Source: Sinorhizobium medicae
Lineage (GTDB): Bacteria; Pseudomonadota; Alphaproteobacteria; Rhizobiales; Rhizobiaceae
Direction of reading: 5' to 3'
Length of the DNA stretch: 64,000 bases
NCBI RefSeq assembly: GCF_007827695.1
Contig: NZ_VITA01000002.1
Span: 310,001 to 374,000 of the forward strand
Below are positions 16,960 to 26,529 of this stretch, piece by piece (positions within the stretch are counted from its first letter, which is position 1; each line of letters starts with the position of its first letter). The translations under genes and the position numbers were made by a program. The notes beneath the pieces were generated by a model, which did no database searches, had not been told where the DNA came from, and worked only from the letters and a program-made list of their open reading frames with translations.

Positions 16960-19185
16960 ATGATGCGCCAATACGAGCTCGTCGAGCGCGTGCAGAAATA
17001 CAAGCCCGACGTCAACGAGGCCCTGCTGAACAAGGCCTATGTTTACGCCATGCAGAAGCATGGGCAGCAGAAGCGGGCAAGCGGCGATCCCTACATCTCC
17101 CATCCCCTGGAGGTCGCGGCGATCCTGACCGAAATGCATCTCGACGAATCCACGATAGCCGTCGCGCTGCTGCACGACACGATCGAGGATACGACCGCGA
17201 CGCGACAGGAAATCGACGGCCTCTTCGGCGAAGATATCGGTGCCTTGGTCGAAGGTCTCACCAAGATCAAGAAACTCGACCTCGTCACCAAGAAGGCCAA
17301 GCAGGCGGAAAATCTGCGCAAGCTGCTGCTCGCTATTTCGGACGACGTCCGCGTCCTCCTGGTCAAGCTCGCCGATCGCCTCCACAATATGCGTACGCTC
17401 GATCACATGTCGGCGGAAAAGCGCGCGCGCATTTCGGAGGAGACGATGGACATCTATGCGCCCCTGGCGGGGCGCATGGGCATGCAGGATATGCGCGAGG
17501 AGCTTGAAAACCTCTCCTTTCGGCACATCAACCCGGAAGCCTACGAAACCGTCACCAGACGCCTTCAGGAGCTCTCCGAACGTAACGAAGGGCTGATCAA
17601 GAAGATCGAGGAGGAACTGAGCGAATTGCTTCAGGCGGAGGGGCTTGCCGATGCCCAGGTCAAGGGGCGCCAGAAGAAGCCTTACTCGGTTTTCCGCAAA
17701 ATGCAGTCGAAATCGCTTTCCTTCGAGCAGCTCTCGGACGTCTGGGGCTTCCGTATCATCGTCAGCGACATTCCGGCCTGCTATCGCGCGCTGGGTATCG
17801 TGCACACCCGCTGGCGCGTCGTGCCCGGACGCTTCAAGGACTATATCTCGACGCCGAAGCAGAACGACTATCAATCCATTCATACGACGATCATCGGTCC
17901 GTCGCGCCAGCGCATCGAACTGCAAATCCGCACGAAGCGCATGCATGAGATCGCCGAATACGGTATCGCGGCCCACGCACTCTACAAGGATCGCGACACT
18001 GTTTCCGGCGACCTGACGCGCACACCGACATCGAACGCCTATTCCTGGCTGCGCCGCACGATCGAATCTCTCGCCGAGGGTGATAATCCGGAGGAGTTCC
18101 TCGAGCACACCAAGCTCGAACTCTTCCAGGATCAGGTCTTCTGCTTCACTCCGAAGGGGCAGCTGATAGCATTGCCGCGCGGTGCCACCCCGATCGACTT
18201 CGCCTATGCCGTGCATACGAATATCGGCGACACCTGCGTCGGGGCCAAGATCAACGGTCGCATCATGCCCCTGGTGACGCGGCTCAACAATGGCGATGAA
18301 GTGGAGATCATCCGTTCGGGCATTCAGGTGCCGCCGCCGGCCTGGGAAGAGATCGTCGTCACGGGCAAGGCTCGGGCGGCCATCCGCCGCGCTACTCGCG
18401 CCGCGATCCGCAAGCAATATGCCGGCCTCGGCTATCGCATCCTGGAGCGCACTTTCGAACGGGCAGGGAAGACGTTCTCGCGCGAGGCGTTGAAGCCGGT
18501 GCTGCATCGGCTCGGGCAAAAGGACGTGGAAGACGCCATCGCTGCGGTAGGACGCGGCGAACTCTCCTCGCTCGACGTTCTGCGCGCCGTCTTCCCGGAT
18601 CATCAGGACGAGCGCGTGACCGTGAAGCCTAGCGCCGATGACGGCTGGTTCAACATGCGCAGCGCCGCAGGCATGATCTTCAAGCTGCCGGAGCGGTCGA
18701 AGGAAATGGCCGCCGCAGAGCAGGCGGAAGGCCCCGAAGCTCTCCCGATCCGCGGCCTGTCCGGCAATGCCGAGGTCCACTTCAGTCCTGCCGGCGCCGT
18801 TCCCGGAGATCGCATCGTCGGTATTATGGACAAGGACAAAGGCATCACCATCTATCCGATCCAGTCGCCGATCCTGCAGCAGTTCGACGAGCAGCCCGAG
18901 CGCTGGATCGACGTTCGTTGGGATCTCGACGAGGCGAACAACAGCCGTTTCATTGCCAGAATTGCGGTCAGCGCCTTGAACGAGCCGGGTACGCTGGCGG
19001 AGGTCGCACAGGCGATCGCGACCACCGATGTCAACATCCGCTCCCTATCGATGGGGCGCGTCGCGGCTGATTTCAGCGAATTGCAGTTCGACCTCGAAGT
19101 CTGGGATCTGCGTCAGCTCAATCACCTGATGGCGCAACTCAAGGAATTGCCAAGCATTTCCATGGTCAAGCGCCTCTTCGAGTAG
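16960..19185 (+). CDS. rsh: Bifunctional (p)ppGpp synthetase/hydrolase (RelA/SpoT homologue)
   Basis: A 741-residue stringent-response enzyme. The N-terminal HD hydrolase domain shows HPLEVAAILTEM, LLHDTIEDT and KLADRLHNMRTL; the synthetase domain has RFKDYISTPKQNDYQSIHTT and ELQIRTKRMHEIAEYG, and the RFKD form (not ExDD) is that of bifunctional enzymes. A TGS domain (CFTPKGQLIALPRGATPIDF) and a C-terminal ACT domain (about 665-740) follow. It makes and degrades (p)ppGpp on starvation. The start is MMRQYELVERVQ at 16960, with CAGGAGCC upstream. Confidence 0.95.
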   Translation: MMRQYELVERVQKYKPDVNEALLNKAYVYAMQKHGQQKRASGDPYISHPLEVAAILTEMHLDESTIAVALLHDTIEDTTATRQEIDGLFGEDIGALVEGLTKIKKLDLVTKKAKQAENLRKLLLAISDDVRVLLVKLADRLHNMRTLDHMSAEKRARISEETMDIYAPLAGRMGMQDMREELENLSFRHINPEAYETVTRRLQELSERNEGLIKKIEEELSELLQAEGLADAQVKGRQKKPYSVFRKMQSKSLSFEQLSDVWGFRIIVSDIPACYRALGIVHTRWRVVPGRFKDYISTPKQNDYQSIHTTIIGPSRQRIELQIRTKRMHEIAEYGIAAHALYKDRDTVSGDLTRTPTSNAYSWLRRTIESLAEGDNPEEFLEHTKLELFQDQVFCFTPKGQLIALPRGATPIDFAYAVHTNIGDTCVGAKINGRIMPLVTRLNNGDEVEIIRSGIQVPPPAWEEIVVTGKARAAIRRATRAAIRKQYAGLGYRILERTFERAGKTFSREALKPVLHRLGQKDVEDAIAAVGRGELSSLDVLRAVFPDHQDERVTVKPSADDGWFNMRSAAGMIFKLPERSKEMAAAEQAEGPEALPIRGLSGNAEVHFSPAGAVPGDRIVGIMDKDKGITIYPIQSPILQQFDEQPERWIDVRWDLDEANNSRFIARIAVSALNEPGTLAEVAQAIATTDVNIRSLSMGRVAADFSELQFDLEVWDLRQLNHLMAQLKELPSISMVKRLFE

Positions 19186-19399
19186 GGCGTCTGCCGGGCG
19201 GCCACGCAGAGATGCTGCTCCTGCAGGCGCGCAAGGATGCGTTCCATTTCCGTGCAGACTGCCTTCAAAATAAGCAGTTAGGGGCGTTCGGCGACCGAGT
19301 CATGCGCAAGATGCATGGCTGCCGCCGCATCCTGTGGCTGGTGACGGGGAGGCCGCTGCACTATCTTTCGTGTCGGGAGGTGAACGAAAGAGGTTTGCC

Positions 19400-19552
19400 A
19401 TGTTCAAGCAGTTGAAGAAAATCACGCGTGCCCTGCACATTCCCTCCATTGAAGAGCGGGAAGTCGCATATCTGAACGGCTCCGTCGACAGAATCGACCT
19501 GGAATACCGTCAGCGTCAGATCGACCGCGGTCTTTTCCGCAAGGGTTTCTGA
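19400..19552 (+). CDS. DUF3563-type small protein
   Basis: A 50-residue protein starting MFKQLKKITRALHIPSIEER. The pattern EVAYLNGSVDRIDLEYRQRQ matches DUF3563 (conserved YL..S.D..DLE.R.R), a small family in proteobacteria of unknown function. AAAGAGGTTTGCC is the ribosome binding site and shows the longer frame starting at 19334 is leader. A hairpin follows, so it is probably a one-gene transcript. Confidence 0.8.
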   Translation: MFKQLKKITRALHIPSIEEREVAYLNGSVDRIDLEYRQRQIDRGLFRKGF

Positions 19553-19562
19553 TCGCGAATGC

Positions 19563-19582
19563 GGCGCGCCGGAAGGCGCGCC
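19563..19582 (+). terminator. Short GC hairpin after DUF3563 gene
   Basis: GGCGCGCC, loop GGAA (a GNRA tetraloop), GGCGCGCC, starting 10 bases after the stop codon. No T-run follows (ATTGATG), so it is either a weak terminator or a 3'-end stabilising hairpin. Confidence 0.6.
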
Positions 19583-19752
19583 ATTGATGCTGCGCAGAGC
19601 TATGCGGTTTTCGAATGGCTCGTCTGCTGGATCTTGCGGTCTGACGCCTTCGCTTGCACATCGCGCGCGTCGCGCCTATGTTTCGCCCATCGAGAGGCGG
19701 GCGGGTCCGTCTTGCGCCGGCGGGCGGCTTTGAATGCGATCATGACGGCATA

Positions 19753-20310
19753 ATGTTATTCAGGCGCAGAAAACCGGTCACGATATCCGAGAGACTTGGC
19801 GCGTTCTTTTGGCCGCGCAAAGGGTTCACGCGCGCTCCGCGCTATATTGCCCTTCGCGTTCTCCGTCTGAATTCGTCGCCGCACGCGATCGCTGTCGGCG
19901 TAGCGGCAGGCGCGGCCTCCTCATTAACGCCGTTCTTCGGTCTGCATATCGTTCTCGCCGTCCTTCTCGCATCTGCCTTTTCCGGAAATCTGGTCGCGGC
20001 AGCGATCACGACCGTGCTTGCCAACCCCGTTACCATTCCTGTCATCCTGACGGCCTCCTACGAGGTCGGTACGATGCTTACGCAGCCGCAAGCCGCTCAG
20101 GCGGTCGGCGGTCAGGAGATCATGCGCATGCTCGAGCATCTGGATCTTGCCAGCTTGTGGGGCCCGGTCTTCAAGCCGATGCTCATAGGCTCGCTTCCTC
20201 TTGCCGCGGCGGGTGGCCTGATATTCTACCCGCTTGCCTTTCAGACGGCGCGTCTCTTTCAGGAGCGCCGCCGGCGGGCCCGCGCGCACAGACTTGGACA
20301 TCCAACATGA
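19753..20310 (+). CDS. DUF2062 membrane protein
   Basis: A 185-residue protein starting [20 protein letters not shown]. The pattern [20 protein letters not shown] then [13 protein letters not shown], with a second hydrophobic pair near the end ([16 protein letters not shown]), is DUF2062, an inner-membrane family of unknown role. Its stop overlaps the acpS start (ATGA), so the two are coupled. The frame is open back to 19654, but the upstream residues are not family-like. Confidence 0.85.
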   Translation: MLFRRRKPVTISERLGAFFWPRKGFTRAPRYIALRVLRLNSSPHAIAVGVAAGAASSLTPFFGLHIVLAVLLASAFSGNLVAAAITTVLANPVTIPVILTASYEVGTMLTQPQAAQAVGGQEIMRMLEHLDLASLWGPVFKPMLIGSLPLAAAGGLIFYPLAFQTARLFQERRRRARAHRLGHPT

Positions 20311-20726
20311 TCATCGGCATAGGCAGCGATCTCATCGATATCAGACGCATCGAAAATTCGCTCCAGCGCTTCGGCGAGCGTTTCGTAAACCGGTGTTTCA
20401 CCGACATCGAGATCGCCAAATCCGACGGCCGCAAGAACCGCGCGGCGTCCTATGCCAAGCGCTTCGCCGCCAAGGAGGCCTGCTCCAAGGCACTCGGCAC
20501 CGGCTTAGCGCAGGGCGTATTCTGGAAAGAAATGGGGGTCGTCAACCTGCCCGGCGGGAAGCCGACGATGCAACTGACCGGCGGCGCGGCAGCGCGCCTT
20601 CGGGAAATGTTGCCGGTCGGACACCGCGCCGCGATCCATCTGACGATCACCGACGACTTCCCGCTTGCGCAAGCTTTCGTGATTATCGAGGCGCTGCCGG
20701 TTGCCCCCGCCGAGGGAACGGTTTAG
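20307..20726 (+). CDS. acpS: Holo-[acyl-carrier-protein] synthase
   Basis: A 139-residue phosphopantetheinyl transferase that loads coenzyme A's phosphopantetheine onto ACP, needed for fatty acid synthesis. [17 protein letters not shown] carries the metal-binding aspartate (D8), and [18 protein letters not shown] the second metal-binding glutamate. The start at 20307 overlaps the DUF2062 stop. lepB begins 160 bases downstream. Confidence 0.95.
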   Translation: MIIGIGSDLIDIRRIENSLQRFGERFVNRCFTDIEIAKSDGRKNRAASYAKRFAAKEACSKALGTGLAQGVFWKEMGVVNLPGGKPTMQLTGGAAARLREMLPVGHRAAIHLTITDDFPLAQAFVIIEALPVAPAEGTV

Positions 20727-20886
20727 AGCACTTGCCGAAAGACCGGCCCGCGGTCGCTTGAAGCTCGGATTTCCCGCGACATATAGCATCGAGTTGCGGG
20801 GAGACGTGCGGCATGAGTTCGGGCGCAAACGAAAGTTGAAGCGTTAGGCTCGGGTGCCCCGGGCAGGATGACAAGGAAGACTGAGC

Positions 20887-21630
20887 GTGGCAGAAAAGAC
20901 AGAAGCGAAGCAGAGCGGTCTCTGGGAGAACGTCAAGGTCATCGTCCAGGCGCTGCTCCTGGCCGTGGTCATCCGCACAGTCTTCTTTCAGCCCTTCACG
21001 ATCCCTTCCGGCTCGATGATGCCGACGCTCCTCGTCGGCGATTACATCTTCGTCAACAAGTTCGCCTATGGCTATTCGAAATACTCGCTGCCATTCTCGC
21101 CGAATCTTTTCAGCGGCCGAATTTTCGCAAGCGAACCGGAGCGGGGCGACATCGTCGTCTTCCGGTTCCCGCCCAACCCGGACATCGACTACATCAAGCG
21201 TCTCGTCGGCCTGCCGGGCGATCGCCTCCAGGTCAGGAACAGCATTCTCTACGTCAATGACAAGGCGGTCGAACGGGTACCGGCCGGCCCCTTCCGGGCC
21301 GATGATCAGTACGACACAGGTGGCGATGTGCCCGTCTATCGCGAGACGATGGACAACGGCATGACTTACGAAACACTCGACCAGTTCCCGGATTCACGCG
21401 GCGATAACACCCGTGAGTTCATCGTTCCCGAAGGCCATTATTTCATGATGGGCGATAACAGGGACAACTCGGCCGACAGCCGTTTCGACGTTGGCTTCGT
21501 GCCGGCTGAAAACCTGGTTGGCCGCGCCAGCCTGATTTTCTTCTCGCTCGGTAACGACACCTCGTTCCGGCAGATCTGGAAATGGCCTGCGAACCTGCGT
21601 TACGACCGTCTGTTCAAGGTCGTCAACTGA
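20887..21630 (+). CDS. lepB: Signal peptidase I
   Basis: A 247-residue inner-membrane protease with a GTG start at 20887 preceded by AAGGAAG. One N-terminal span (VIVQALLLAVVIRTVFFQ) anchors it; the catalytic serine is S43 in PSGSMMPTL and the base lysine K104 in DYIKRLVGLPGDR; MMGDNRDNSADSR is the conserved C-terminal box. It cleaves signal peptides of exported proteins on the periplasmic side. The stop overlaps the rnc start by one base (TGATG). Confidence 0.96.
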   Translation: MAEKTEAKQSGLWENVKVIVQALLLAVVIRTVFFQPFTIPSGSMMPTLLVGDYIFVNKFAYGYSKYSLPFSPNLFSGRIFASEPERGDIVVFRFPPNPDIDYIKRLVGLPGDRLQVRNSILYVNDKAVERVPAGPFRADDQYDTGGDVPVYRETMDNGMTYETLDQFPDSRGDNTREFIVPEGHYFMMGDNRDNSADSRFDVGFVPAENLVGRASLIFFSLGNDTSFRQIWKWPANLRYDRLFKVVN

Positions 21631-22346
21631 TGAAGGGTCGCTCGTTGAACGCGGAGGACCGGGCGCGGCTTGAGGCTGCGATCGGTTACCAGTTCGCCGA
21701 GAAGGAACGTCTCGACCGGGCCCTGACACATTCGAGCGCGAGAAGCGGCCGTGCAATCAACTACCAGCGGCTCGAATTCCTTGGGGACAGGATTCTTGGG
21801 CTCTGCGTCGCGGAGCTCCTGTTCCAGACATTCAGCGATGCAAACGAAGGCGAGCTCTCGGTTCGCCTGAATCAGCTCGTCAGCGCGGAGAGTTGCGCGA
21901 AAGTGGCCGATGAGCTCTCATTGCATGAATTCATCCGCACTGGTTCGGATGTGAAGAAGATCACGGGCAAGCACATGATGAATGTGCGTGCCGATGTGGT
22001 AGAGTCGCTGATTGCCGCGATCTATCTCGATGGCGGCCTGGAGGCGGCGCGGCGCTTCGTGCTCGAGCATTGGACGCATCGCGCTGCAAGTGCGGACGGC
22101 GCCAGGCGCGACGCCAAGACGGAACTGCAGGAATGGGCGCATGCCAGGTTCGGTGTGGCGCCGAAGTACCGAACTGAAGATCGCTCCGGCCCGGATCACG
22201 ATCCGCGCTTTACCGTCACGGTAGAGGTCGACGGAATCGACCCGGAGACCGGGGTTGATCGTTCCAAGCGCGGGGCCGAGCAGGTCGCGGCCATGAAATT
22301 GTTAGAACGCGAAGGTGTTTGGCAGAAACGCTCTGCCGGAAATTGA
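21630..22346 (+). CDS. rnc: Ribonuclease III
   Basis: A 238-residue dsRNA endonuclease. The signature NYQRLEFLGDRILGLCVAEL (residues 44-63) holds the metal-binding glutamate and aspartate; a second acidic site follows in the DVVESLIAAIYLDGG region. The C-terminal dsRNA-binding domain (about 165-230) begins DAKTELQEWAHARFGVAPKY. It processes rRNA precursors and regulatory RNAs. Coupled to lepB upstream; era starts 8 bases after its stop. Confidence 0.96.
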   Translation: MKGRSLNAEDRARLEAAIGYQFAEKERLDRALTHSSARSGRAINYQRLEFLGDRILGLCVAELLFQTFSDANEGELSVRLNQLVSAESCAKVADELSLHEFIRTGSDVKKITGKHMMNVRADVVESLIAAIYLDGGLEAARRFVLEHWTHRAASADGARRDAKTELQEWAHARFGVAPKYRTEDRSGPDHDPRFTVTVEVDGIDPETGVDRSKRGAEQVAAMKLLEREGVWQKRSAGN

Positions 22347-22354
22347 CGGATGTG

Positions 22355-23287
22355 ATGACGACGGACAATCAACAGGATACGGCCGCTGCTGCGGTGCCGA
22401 CGCGCTCTGGCTTCGTGGCGCTGATCGGGGCGACGAATGCCGGAAAGTCGACATTGATCAATCGCCTTGTCGGCGCAAAAGTGTCGATCGTCAGCCACAA
22501 GGTACAGACGACGCGGGCGATCGTTCGCGGCATCGCGATCCACGACAATGCGCAGATCGTATTCATGGACACGCCCGGCATCTTCAAGCCACGGCGCCGG
22601 CTCGACCGCGCCATGGTCACGACGGCTTGGGGCGGAGCCAAGGATGCCGATCTGATCATGTTGCTGATCGACAGCGAGCGCGGGATCAAGGGTGATGCCG
22701 ACACGATCCTGGAGGGCCTCAAGGATGTGCACCAGCCAAAGGTGCTCGTCCTCAACAAGGTCGATCAGGTTCGCCGAGAGGATTTGCTGAAGCTCGCAGC
22801 CGCTGCGAACGAGGTGGTGGCATTCGAGCGCACCTTCATGATCTCCGCCCTGACCGGTTCCGGCTGCGAAGACGTGATGGATTATCTCGCCGAGAGGCTT
22901 CCGGAGGGCCCCTGGTATTACCCGGAGGACCAGATTTCCGATCTGCCGATGCGGCAGCTTGCTGCCGAGATCACGCGCGAGAAGCTCTTCCTTCGGCTGC
23001 ACCAGGAGCTTCCCTATGCATCTCACGTCGAGACGGAGAAGTGGGAAGAGCGCAAGGACGGTTCCGTGCGCATCGAGCAGGTGATCTATGTGGAGCGCGA
23101 TAGCCAGAAGAAGATCGCACTCGGCAAGGGCGGCGAGGCGATCAAGGCGATCTCGACCGCCGCGCGCAAGGAGATCTCCGAGATCCTCGAGCAGCCCGTG
23201 CACCTCTTCCTGTTCGTGAAGGTGCGCGAGAACTGGGGCGACGATCCCGAGCGCTTCCGCGAGATGGGGCTCGATTTTCCGAAGTAG
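22355..23287 (+). CDS. era: GTPase Era
   Basis: A 310-residue GTPase needed for 16S rRNA maturation and 30S assembly. G1 is GATNAGKS (25-32), G3 DTPG (72-75), G4 NKVD; the C-terminal KH domain has IALGKGGEAIKAISTAARKE and binds the 3' end of 16S rRNA. The ATG at 22355 is chosen; a TTG at 22319 would add 12 residues inside rnc. In many alphaproteobacteria recO follows directly; here recO lies about 10 kb away. Confidence 0.95.
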   Translation: MTTDNQQDTAAAAVPTRSGFVALIGATNAGKSTLINRLVGAKVSIVSHKVQTTRAIVRGIAIHDNAQIVFMDTPGIFKPRRRLDRAMVTTAWGGAKDADLIMLLIDSERGIKGDADTILEGLKDVHQPKVLVLNKVDQVRREDLLKLAAAANEVVAFERTFMISALTGSGCEDVMDYLAERLPEGPWYYPEDQISDLPMRQLAAEITREKLFLRLHQELPYASHVETEKWEERKDGSVRIEQVIYVERDSQKKIALGKGGEAIKAISTAARKEISEILEQPVHLFLFVKVRENWGDDPERFREMGLDFPK

Positions 23288-23301
23288 CCTACTGCATATT
23301 T

Positions 23302-23325
23302 CCTTTAATCGGATCCGATTAAAGG
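23302..23325. repeat. 24-bp perfect palindrome after era
   Basis: CCTTTAATCGGA and TCCGATTAAAGG are exact reverse complements with no spacer, 14 bases past the era stop. It could act as part of the era 3' end, a protein-binding site, or half of the repeat region that continues to 23395. No T-run follows. Confidence 0.6.
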
Positions 23326-23350
23326 ACAACAACATGCAGCAGATCAAAGT

Positions 23351-23395
23351 GCTACAGCGACCTTTGTGCGTCTGATGAGACGCGCGGCGCTGTAG
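23351..23395. repeat. Nested-hairpin repeat, copy 1
   Basis: Outer arms CTACAGCG (23352-23359) and CGCTGTAG (23388-23395) enclose an inner hairpin GCGTCT-GATG-AGACGC (23368-23383). A second copy with compensating changes in the outer stem lies at 43642-43684. Located between the ends of era and the phosphodiesterase gene. Confidence 0.7.
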
Positions 23396-23493
23396 ACCTG
23401 GTCGAGATCAAACGCGACCGATTCCAAACAGAGAAAGCGGGATGCGGGCGGACAACCGCACACACGTCCGACTGCCGGCGACCGGCCTCGCAC

Positions 23494-24492
23494 TCACTGG
23501 CGGTTGGCCTGGTCGCTCCCGGCTCCGGATCGCCTGCCGAAGAGAGGTGCGATCGTTTCCGCCCTGTTGGTCCAGACATAGCCGGAAAAACCTTCGGGAA
23601 CGAAAGCGAGATCATCCGCGCTGTCGATGCCCGTGGTGAAGTCGCCGCCTTTATAGGGCCCCAGCAGGATGATTTCGCTGCCGGCGGCTTGCATACGGGC
23701 CGCGAACCGGTCCGGCCACCCCCACAGGAATGGCGCATAATTGCCGGGCACTATGATCAGCGTGTCGCGGCAGGCTTCCGGTACGATACCCGTCCAGCCA
23801 TAGGCGGCATAGCGGCCAAGGCAGGCGAGTGTGGATTGTCGGTCGTATCCCCTGATGCCTGGGACCAGCCTCAGGGTTTCCTGTGTGGGGGCAGTGCCGC
23901 CATAGACGCCGAACACCTGTTTGCGCCACTCCGGGTGGAAACGCAAAAGAACGGCGAGGGTCGCGCCTTCCTCCCGCCGCTCGCTCTTGAAATTGATCAG
24001 AAAGCGGCCCTCGGGCAGGGCCTTGAAGACCTCTGTCAGCGTCGGCATCTGGCCAGCTCCCTGGCCGCGGAAGGGGAAGGACTTGCCGCCATCGGCCGTA
24101 TAACCGTAGCCGATGTCCAGCGTCTTCAGTTCGGACATCGGCGTATCCTGGGTCACGCCTCTCCCATTCGTCCGGCAATCGAGTGTCCAATCGTGAAACA
24201 CGGCGAACTGGCGATCCGGTGTCAGGTGGACATCCAGCTCGACGACGTCGGCGCCGCTCTCCATTGCGGCGCGCATGGAAGCAATGGTGTTTTCGAGATA
24301 GCTGTGGCGCGGCGCCTCGATGCGCTCGGCGGTGCAGGTTTCATTGTCGAGACCTTCCGAATTGAAGACCTGATGAACGCCGCGATGAGCGAGGATCTTT
24401 GCGCCGCCGGAGGGCGGCGTCGCCAGAAGCGACGTGTTGAGAAGCCATAGGATGGCGACGACGACGAGCGCAACCGCGGCGATCTTTTTCAT
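23494..24492 (-). CDS. Glycerophosphodiester phosphodiesterase family protein
   Basis: A 332-residue protein starting MKKIAAVALVVVAILWLLNT, with an N-terminal hydrophobic segment that is a signal or an anchor. KILAHRGVHQVF carries the HR of the GDPD active site, ENTIASMRAAMESGADVVEL then DVHLTPDRQFAVFHDWTLDC the metal and second histidine sites. These enzymes split glycerophosphodiesters to glycerol 3-phosphate and an alcohol. GAGAGGAGGATACACG fixes the start. The export signal suggests a periplasmic or membrane-bound form; a GDPD-like enzyme with another substrate is possible. Confidence 0.85.
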   Translation of the reverse strand: MKKIAAVALVVVAILWLLNTSLLATPPSGGAKILAHRGVHQVFNSEGLDNETCTAERIEAPRHSYLENTIASMRAAMESGADVVELDVHLTPDRQFAVFHDWTLDCRTNGRGVTQDTPMSELKTLDIGYGYTADGGKSFPFRGQGAGQMPTLTEVFKALPEGRFLINFKSERREEGATLAVLLRFHPEWRKQVFGVYGGTAPTQETLRLVPGIRGYDRQSTLACLGRYAAYGWTGIVPEACRDTLIIVPGNYAPFLWGWPDRFAARMQAAGSEIILLGPYKGGDFTTGIDSADDLAFVPEGFSGYVWTNRAETIAPLFGRRSGAGSDQANRQ

Positions 24493-24987
24493 CGTGTATC
24501 CTCCTCTCGAAAAGGGGCTTGCCGCGACAATGTGGCGTGACGATGTTGCCCCACGGAGCACAGGCGCTGCAAGGTTTTCCACCGCTGAATCACCCTCGGG
24601 AGCCCGAGACCGAATTGAACCATGAAATCGCTCGAAGAGGTTTGCGTCAGTGCTTTCGAATTTACTAAGCAAACAAATCTTTGAGGGGCCACAAAAAAGC
24701 CCCATTGAATAACCGCCGAACACCGCTAAGCTAATGGAAGTTCTGATGGATAGGAGCCCGATGGGCTGGCCTGACGAATTTCCCGCAGCTGGTCCTCAAC
24801 TCGCTTCGCGAGGGCCGGCCGGAAAACCCGTAAGGTCGCGCTCGAGCCGGTTTCTCGCCGCTTCCGGATGTGGCTGGCGCTGCATTTAAAGTATAGCCGT
24901 CGCATCTCCGCCATGAAGCCGACCAGCCGCTCACCCGCTCCCCTGTGAACGAATCGAGGGTCCGTTAGGTCTGAGCTGAGGTAGGAT
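24493..24987. other. Intergenic region between phosphodiesterase and cfa
   Basis: About 495 bases holding the promoters of two divergent genes. AT-rich DNA at 24655-24680 and 24885-24900 (TTTAAAGTATA) is the likely promoter zone. GGGGC-CACAAAAAA-GCCCC at 24686-24703 is a weak hairpin. No convincing reading frame. Confidence 0.45.
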
Positions 24988-26244
24988 ATGAATGCGGGAT
25001 TGTTGAATCTACTTCGCCGGCTTGTCGAGAAAGGCAAGCTGACGGTCGTTTTCTCGTCGGGTGAAAAAGTGGTCCTGGGCGATGGTACGGGCAAGCCCGC
25101 GGCCATCCGCTTCGTTGATGCCGGAGCGGAGAAAGCCGTCCTGCTCGATCCGGGATTGAAATTCGGCGAGATGTACATGGACGGTCGCGTTCTCGTGGAG
25201 GAAGGCGACATTTTCGATGTGCTGGCCATTGTCAAGAGCAACGATCTCGACAAGGCGGCGACCTTTACTAATTCCATCGTCGGATTGTGGCACATAATGC
25301 GTCAGCAGATGAAGAGCCGCCTGCCGATCAACCGCAACCGCTATAACGTTGCCCATCATTACGATCTGGACGGCAAGCTCTTCAATCTTTTCCTTGACGA
25401 GGACTGGCAATATTCCTGCGCTTACTTTCATCCACCGGGAATTTCTCTCGACGAGGCGCAACGTGCCAAGAAGAGGCACATAGCGGCCAAGCTGCTGCTC
25501 GAGCCCGGCCAGAAGGTATTGGAAGTGGGATCCGGCTGGGGCGGGATGGCGATGTATCTCGCCGAGTCTTCCGGGGTCGAAGTCACGGGCATCACGCTCA
25601 GCGAAGAGCAGTTGAAAGTTTCGCGCGAGCGAGCGCAAAGGCGCGGGCTTTCGGACCGCGTGCGCTTCGAGCTGCAGGACTATCGCACCATGCAGGGAAG
25701 GCAATTCGACCGCGTCGTCTCCGTGGGCATGTTCGAACATGTCGGCATCGGCAATTACGGCAATTTTTTCCGTAAGATGAAAGAACTGCTGAATCCCGAT
25801 GGAGTGATGCTGCTGCACTCCATCGGGCAGATCTACAAACCCTGGGCAACCAATCCGTGGATCGAAAAGTACATTTTTCCCGGCGGCTACATTCCCGCCC
25901 TGTCCGAGGTGTTGCCTCCCGCCGAGAGCAACCGTCTGCTGGTCAAGGACATCGAAATACTGCCGATGCATTACGCCTGGACGCTCAGGGCGTGGCGTGA
26001 GCGTTTCGTCGCGCAGCGGGAGGAGGCGATCAGGCTTTATGATGAGCGCTTTTTCCGCATGTGGGAGTTCTATCTCGCCGCCTCCGAAACGGCCTTCCTT
26101 TACGACAAGCACTTCATCTTTCAGCTCCAGCTCTCGCCTTCACTCGCCACCGTGCCGGTATCACGCGATTATATCGCCATCAAGGAGAGGGAATTGCTGG
26201 AGTTCGAAAAGACACGCCAACGGCTGGAGCTCGTCGCGGTCTAA
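24988..26244 (+). CDS. cfa: Cyclopropane-fatty-acyl-phospholipid synthase
   Basis: A 418-residue SAM-dependent methyltransferase that adds a methylene across the double bond of unsaturated phospholipid acyl chains, at the membrane face. RNRYNVAHHYDLDGKLFNLF then LDEDWQYSCAYF is the family's substrate region; the SAM motif is VLEVGSGWGG (177-186), and GMFEHVGIGNYGNFF and MLLHSIGQ follow. GAGGTAGGAT sets the start. Rhizobia often have two cfa paralogues, so cfa1/cfa2 assignment is left open. Confidence 0.93.
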   Translation: MNAGLLNLLRRLVEKGKLTVVFSSGEKVVLGDGTGKPAAIRFVDAGAEKAVLLDPGLKFGEMYMDGRVLVEEGDIFDVLAIVKSNDLDKAATFTNSIVGLWHIMRQQMKSRLPINRNRYNVAHHYDLDGKLFNLFLDEDWQYSCAYFHPPGISLDEAQRAKKRHIAAKLLLEPGQKVLEVGSGWGGMAMYLAESSGVEVTGITLSEEQLKVSRERAQRRGLSDRVRFELQDYRTMQGRQFDRVVSVGMFEHVGIGNYGNFFRKMKELLNPDGVMLLHSIGQIYKPWATNPWIEKYIFPGGYIPALSEVLPPAESNRLLVKDIEILPMHYAWTLRAWRERFVAQREEAIRLYDERFFRMWEFYLAASETAFLYDKHFIFQLQLSPSLATVPVSRDYIAIKERELLEFEKTRQRLELVAV

Positions 26245-26290
26245 AGAGGGGCCGGCGAAAAACCCTGAACCGGCCTGCCGGCGACCTTCG

Positions 26291-26330
26291 CTCCCTTGCG
26301 GGGAGAAGGCCGCCGCAGCGGGGTGAGGCG
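26291..26330 (+). repeat. Mosaic repeat (RIME-like), copy 2
   Basis: TTGCGGGGAGAAGGCCGCCG followed by CAGCGGGGTGAG matches the right half of the repeat at 15328-15370. Found 47 bases after the cfa stop, same orientation as copy 1. Confidence 0.6.
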
Positions 26331-26529
26331 CGACAGATAGAGAGCTCCGGTTCACCGCTTCGGCGCGGCGGGTCCTCGTGAACGGTTCCACGCTCAGGGG
26401 GCCGCCCGCCTGAGGCAAGCATTTCCCATGATCTTCTGTGGAGTTCGCCAAGGCGGTCATCGGCCTTCACTTGGCCTTGATGGTCTGCGCCGGTATGGTC
26501 ACGGCCGAAACAGGAAGTGGAACGAGAGA

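Noticed and set aside
16888-18780. Long minus-strand frame (630 residues) opposite rsh
   Set aside because: Shadow of the highly GC3-biased rsh gene; the sense strand carries clear HD, synthetase and ACT motifs.
24726-25295. Minus-strand frame of 189 residues over the cfa start
   Set aside because: Covers the cfa leader and N-terminus in antisense with no recognisable domain.
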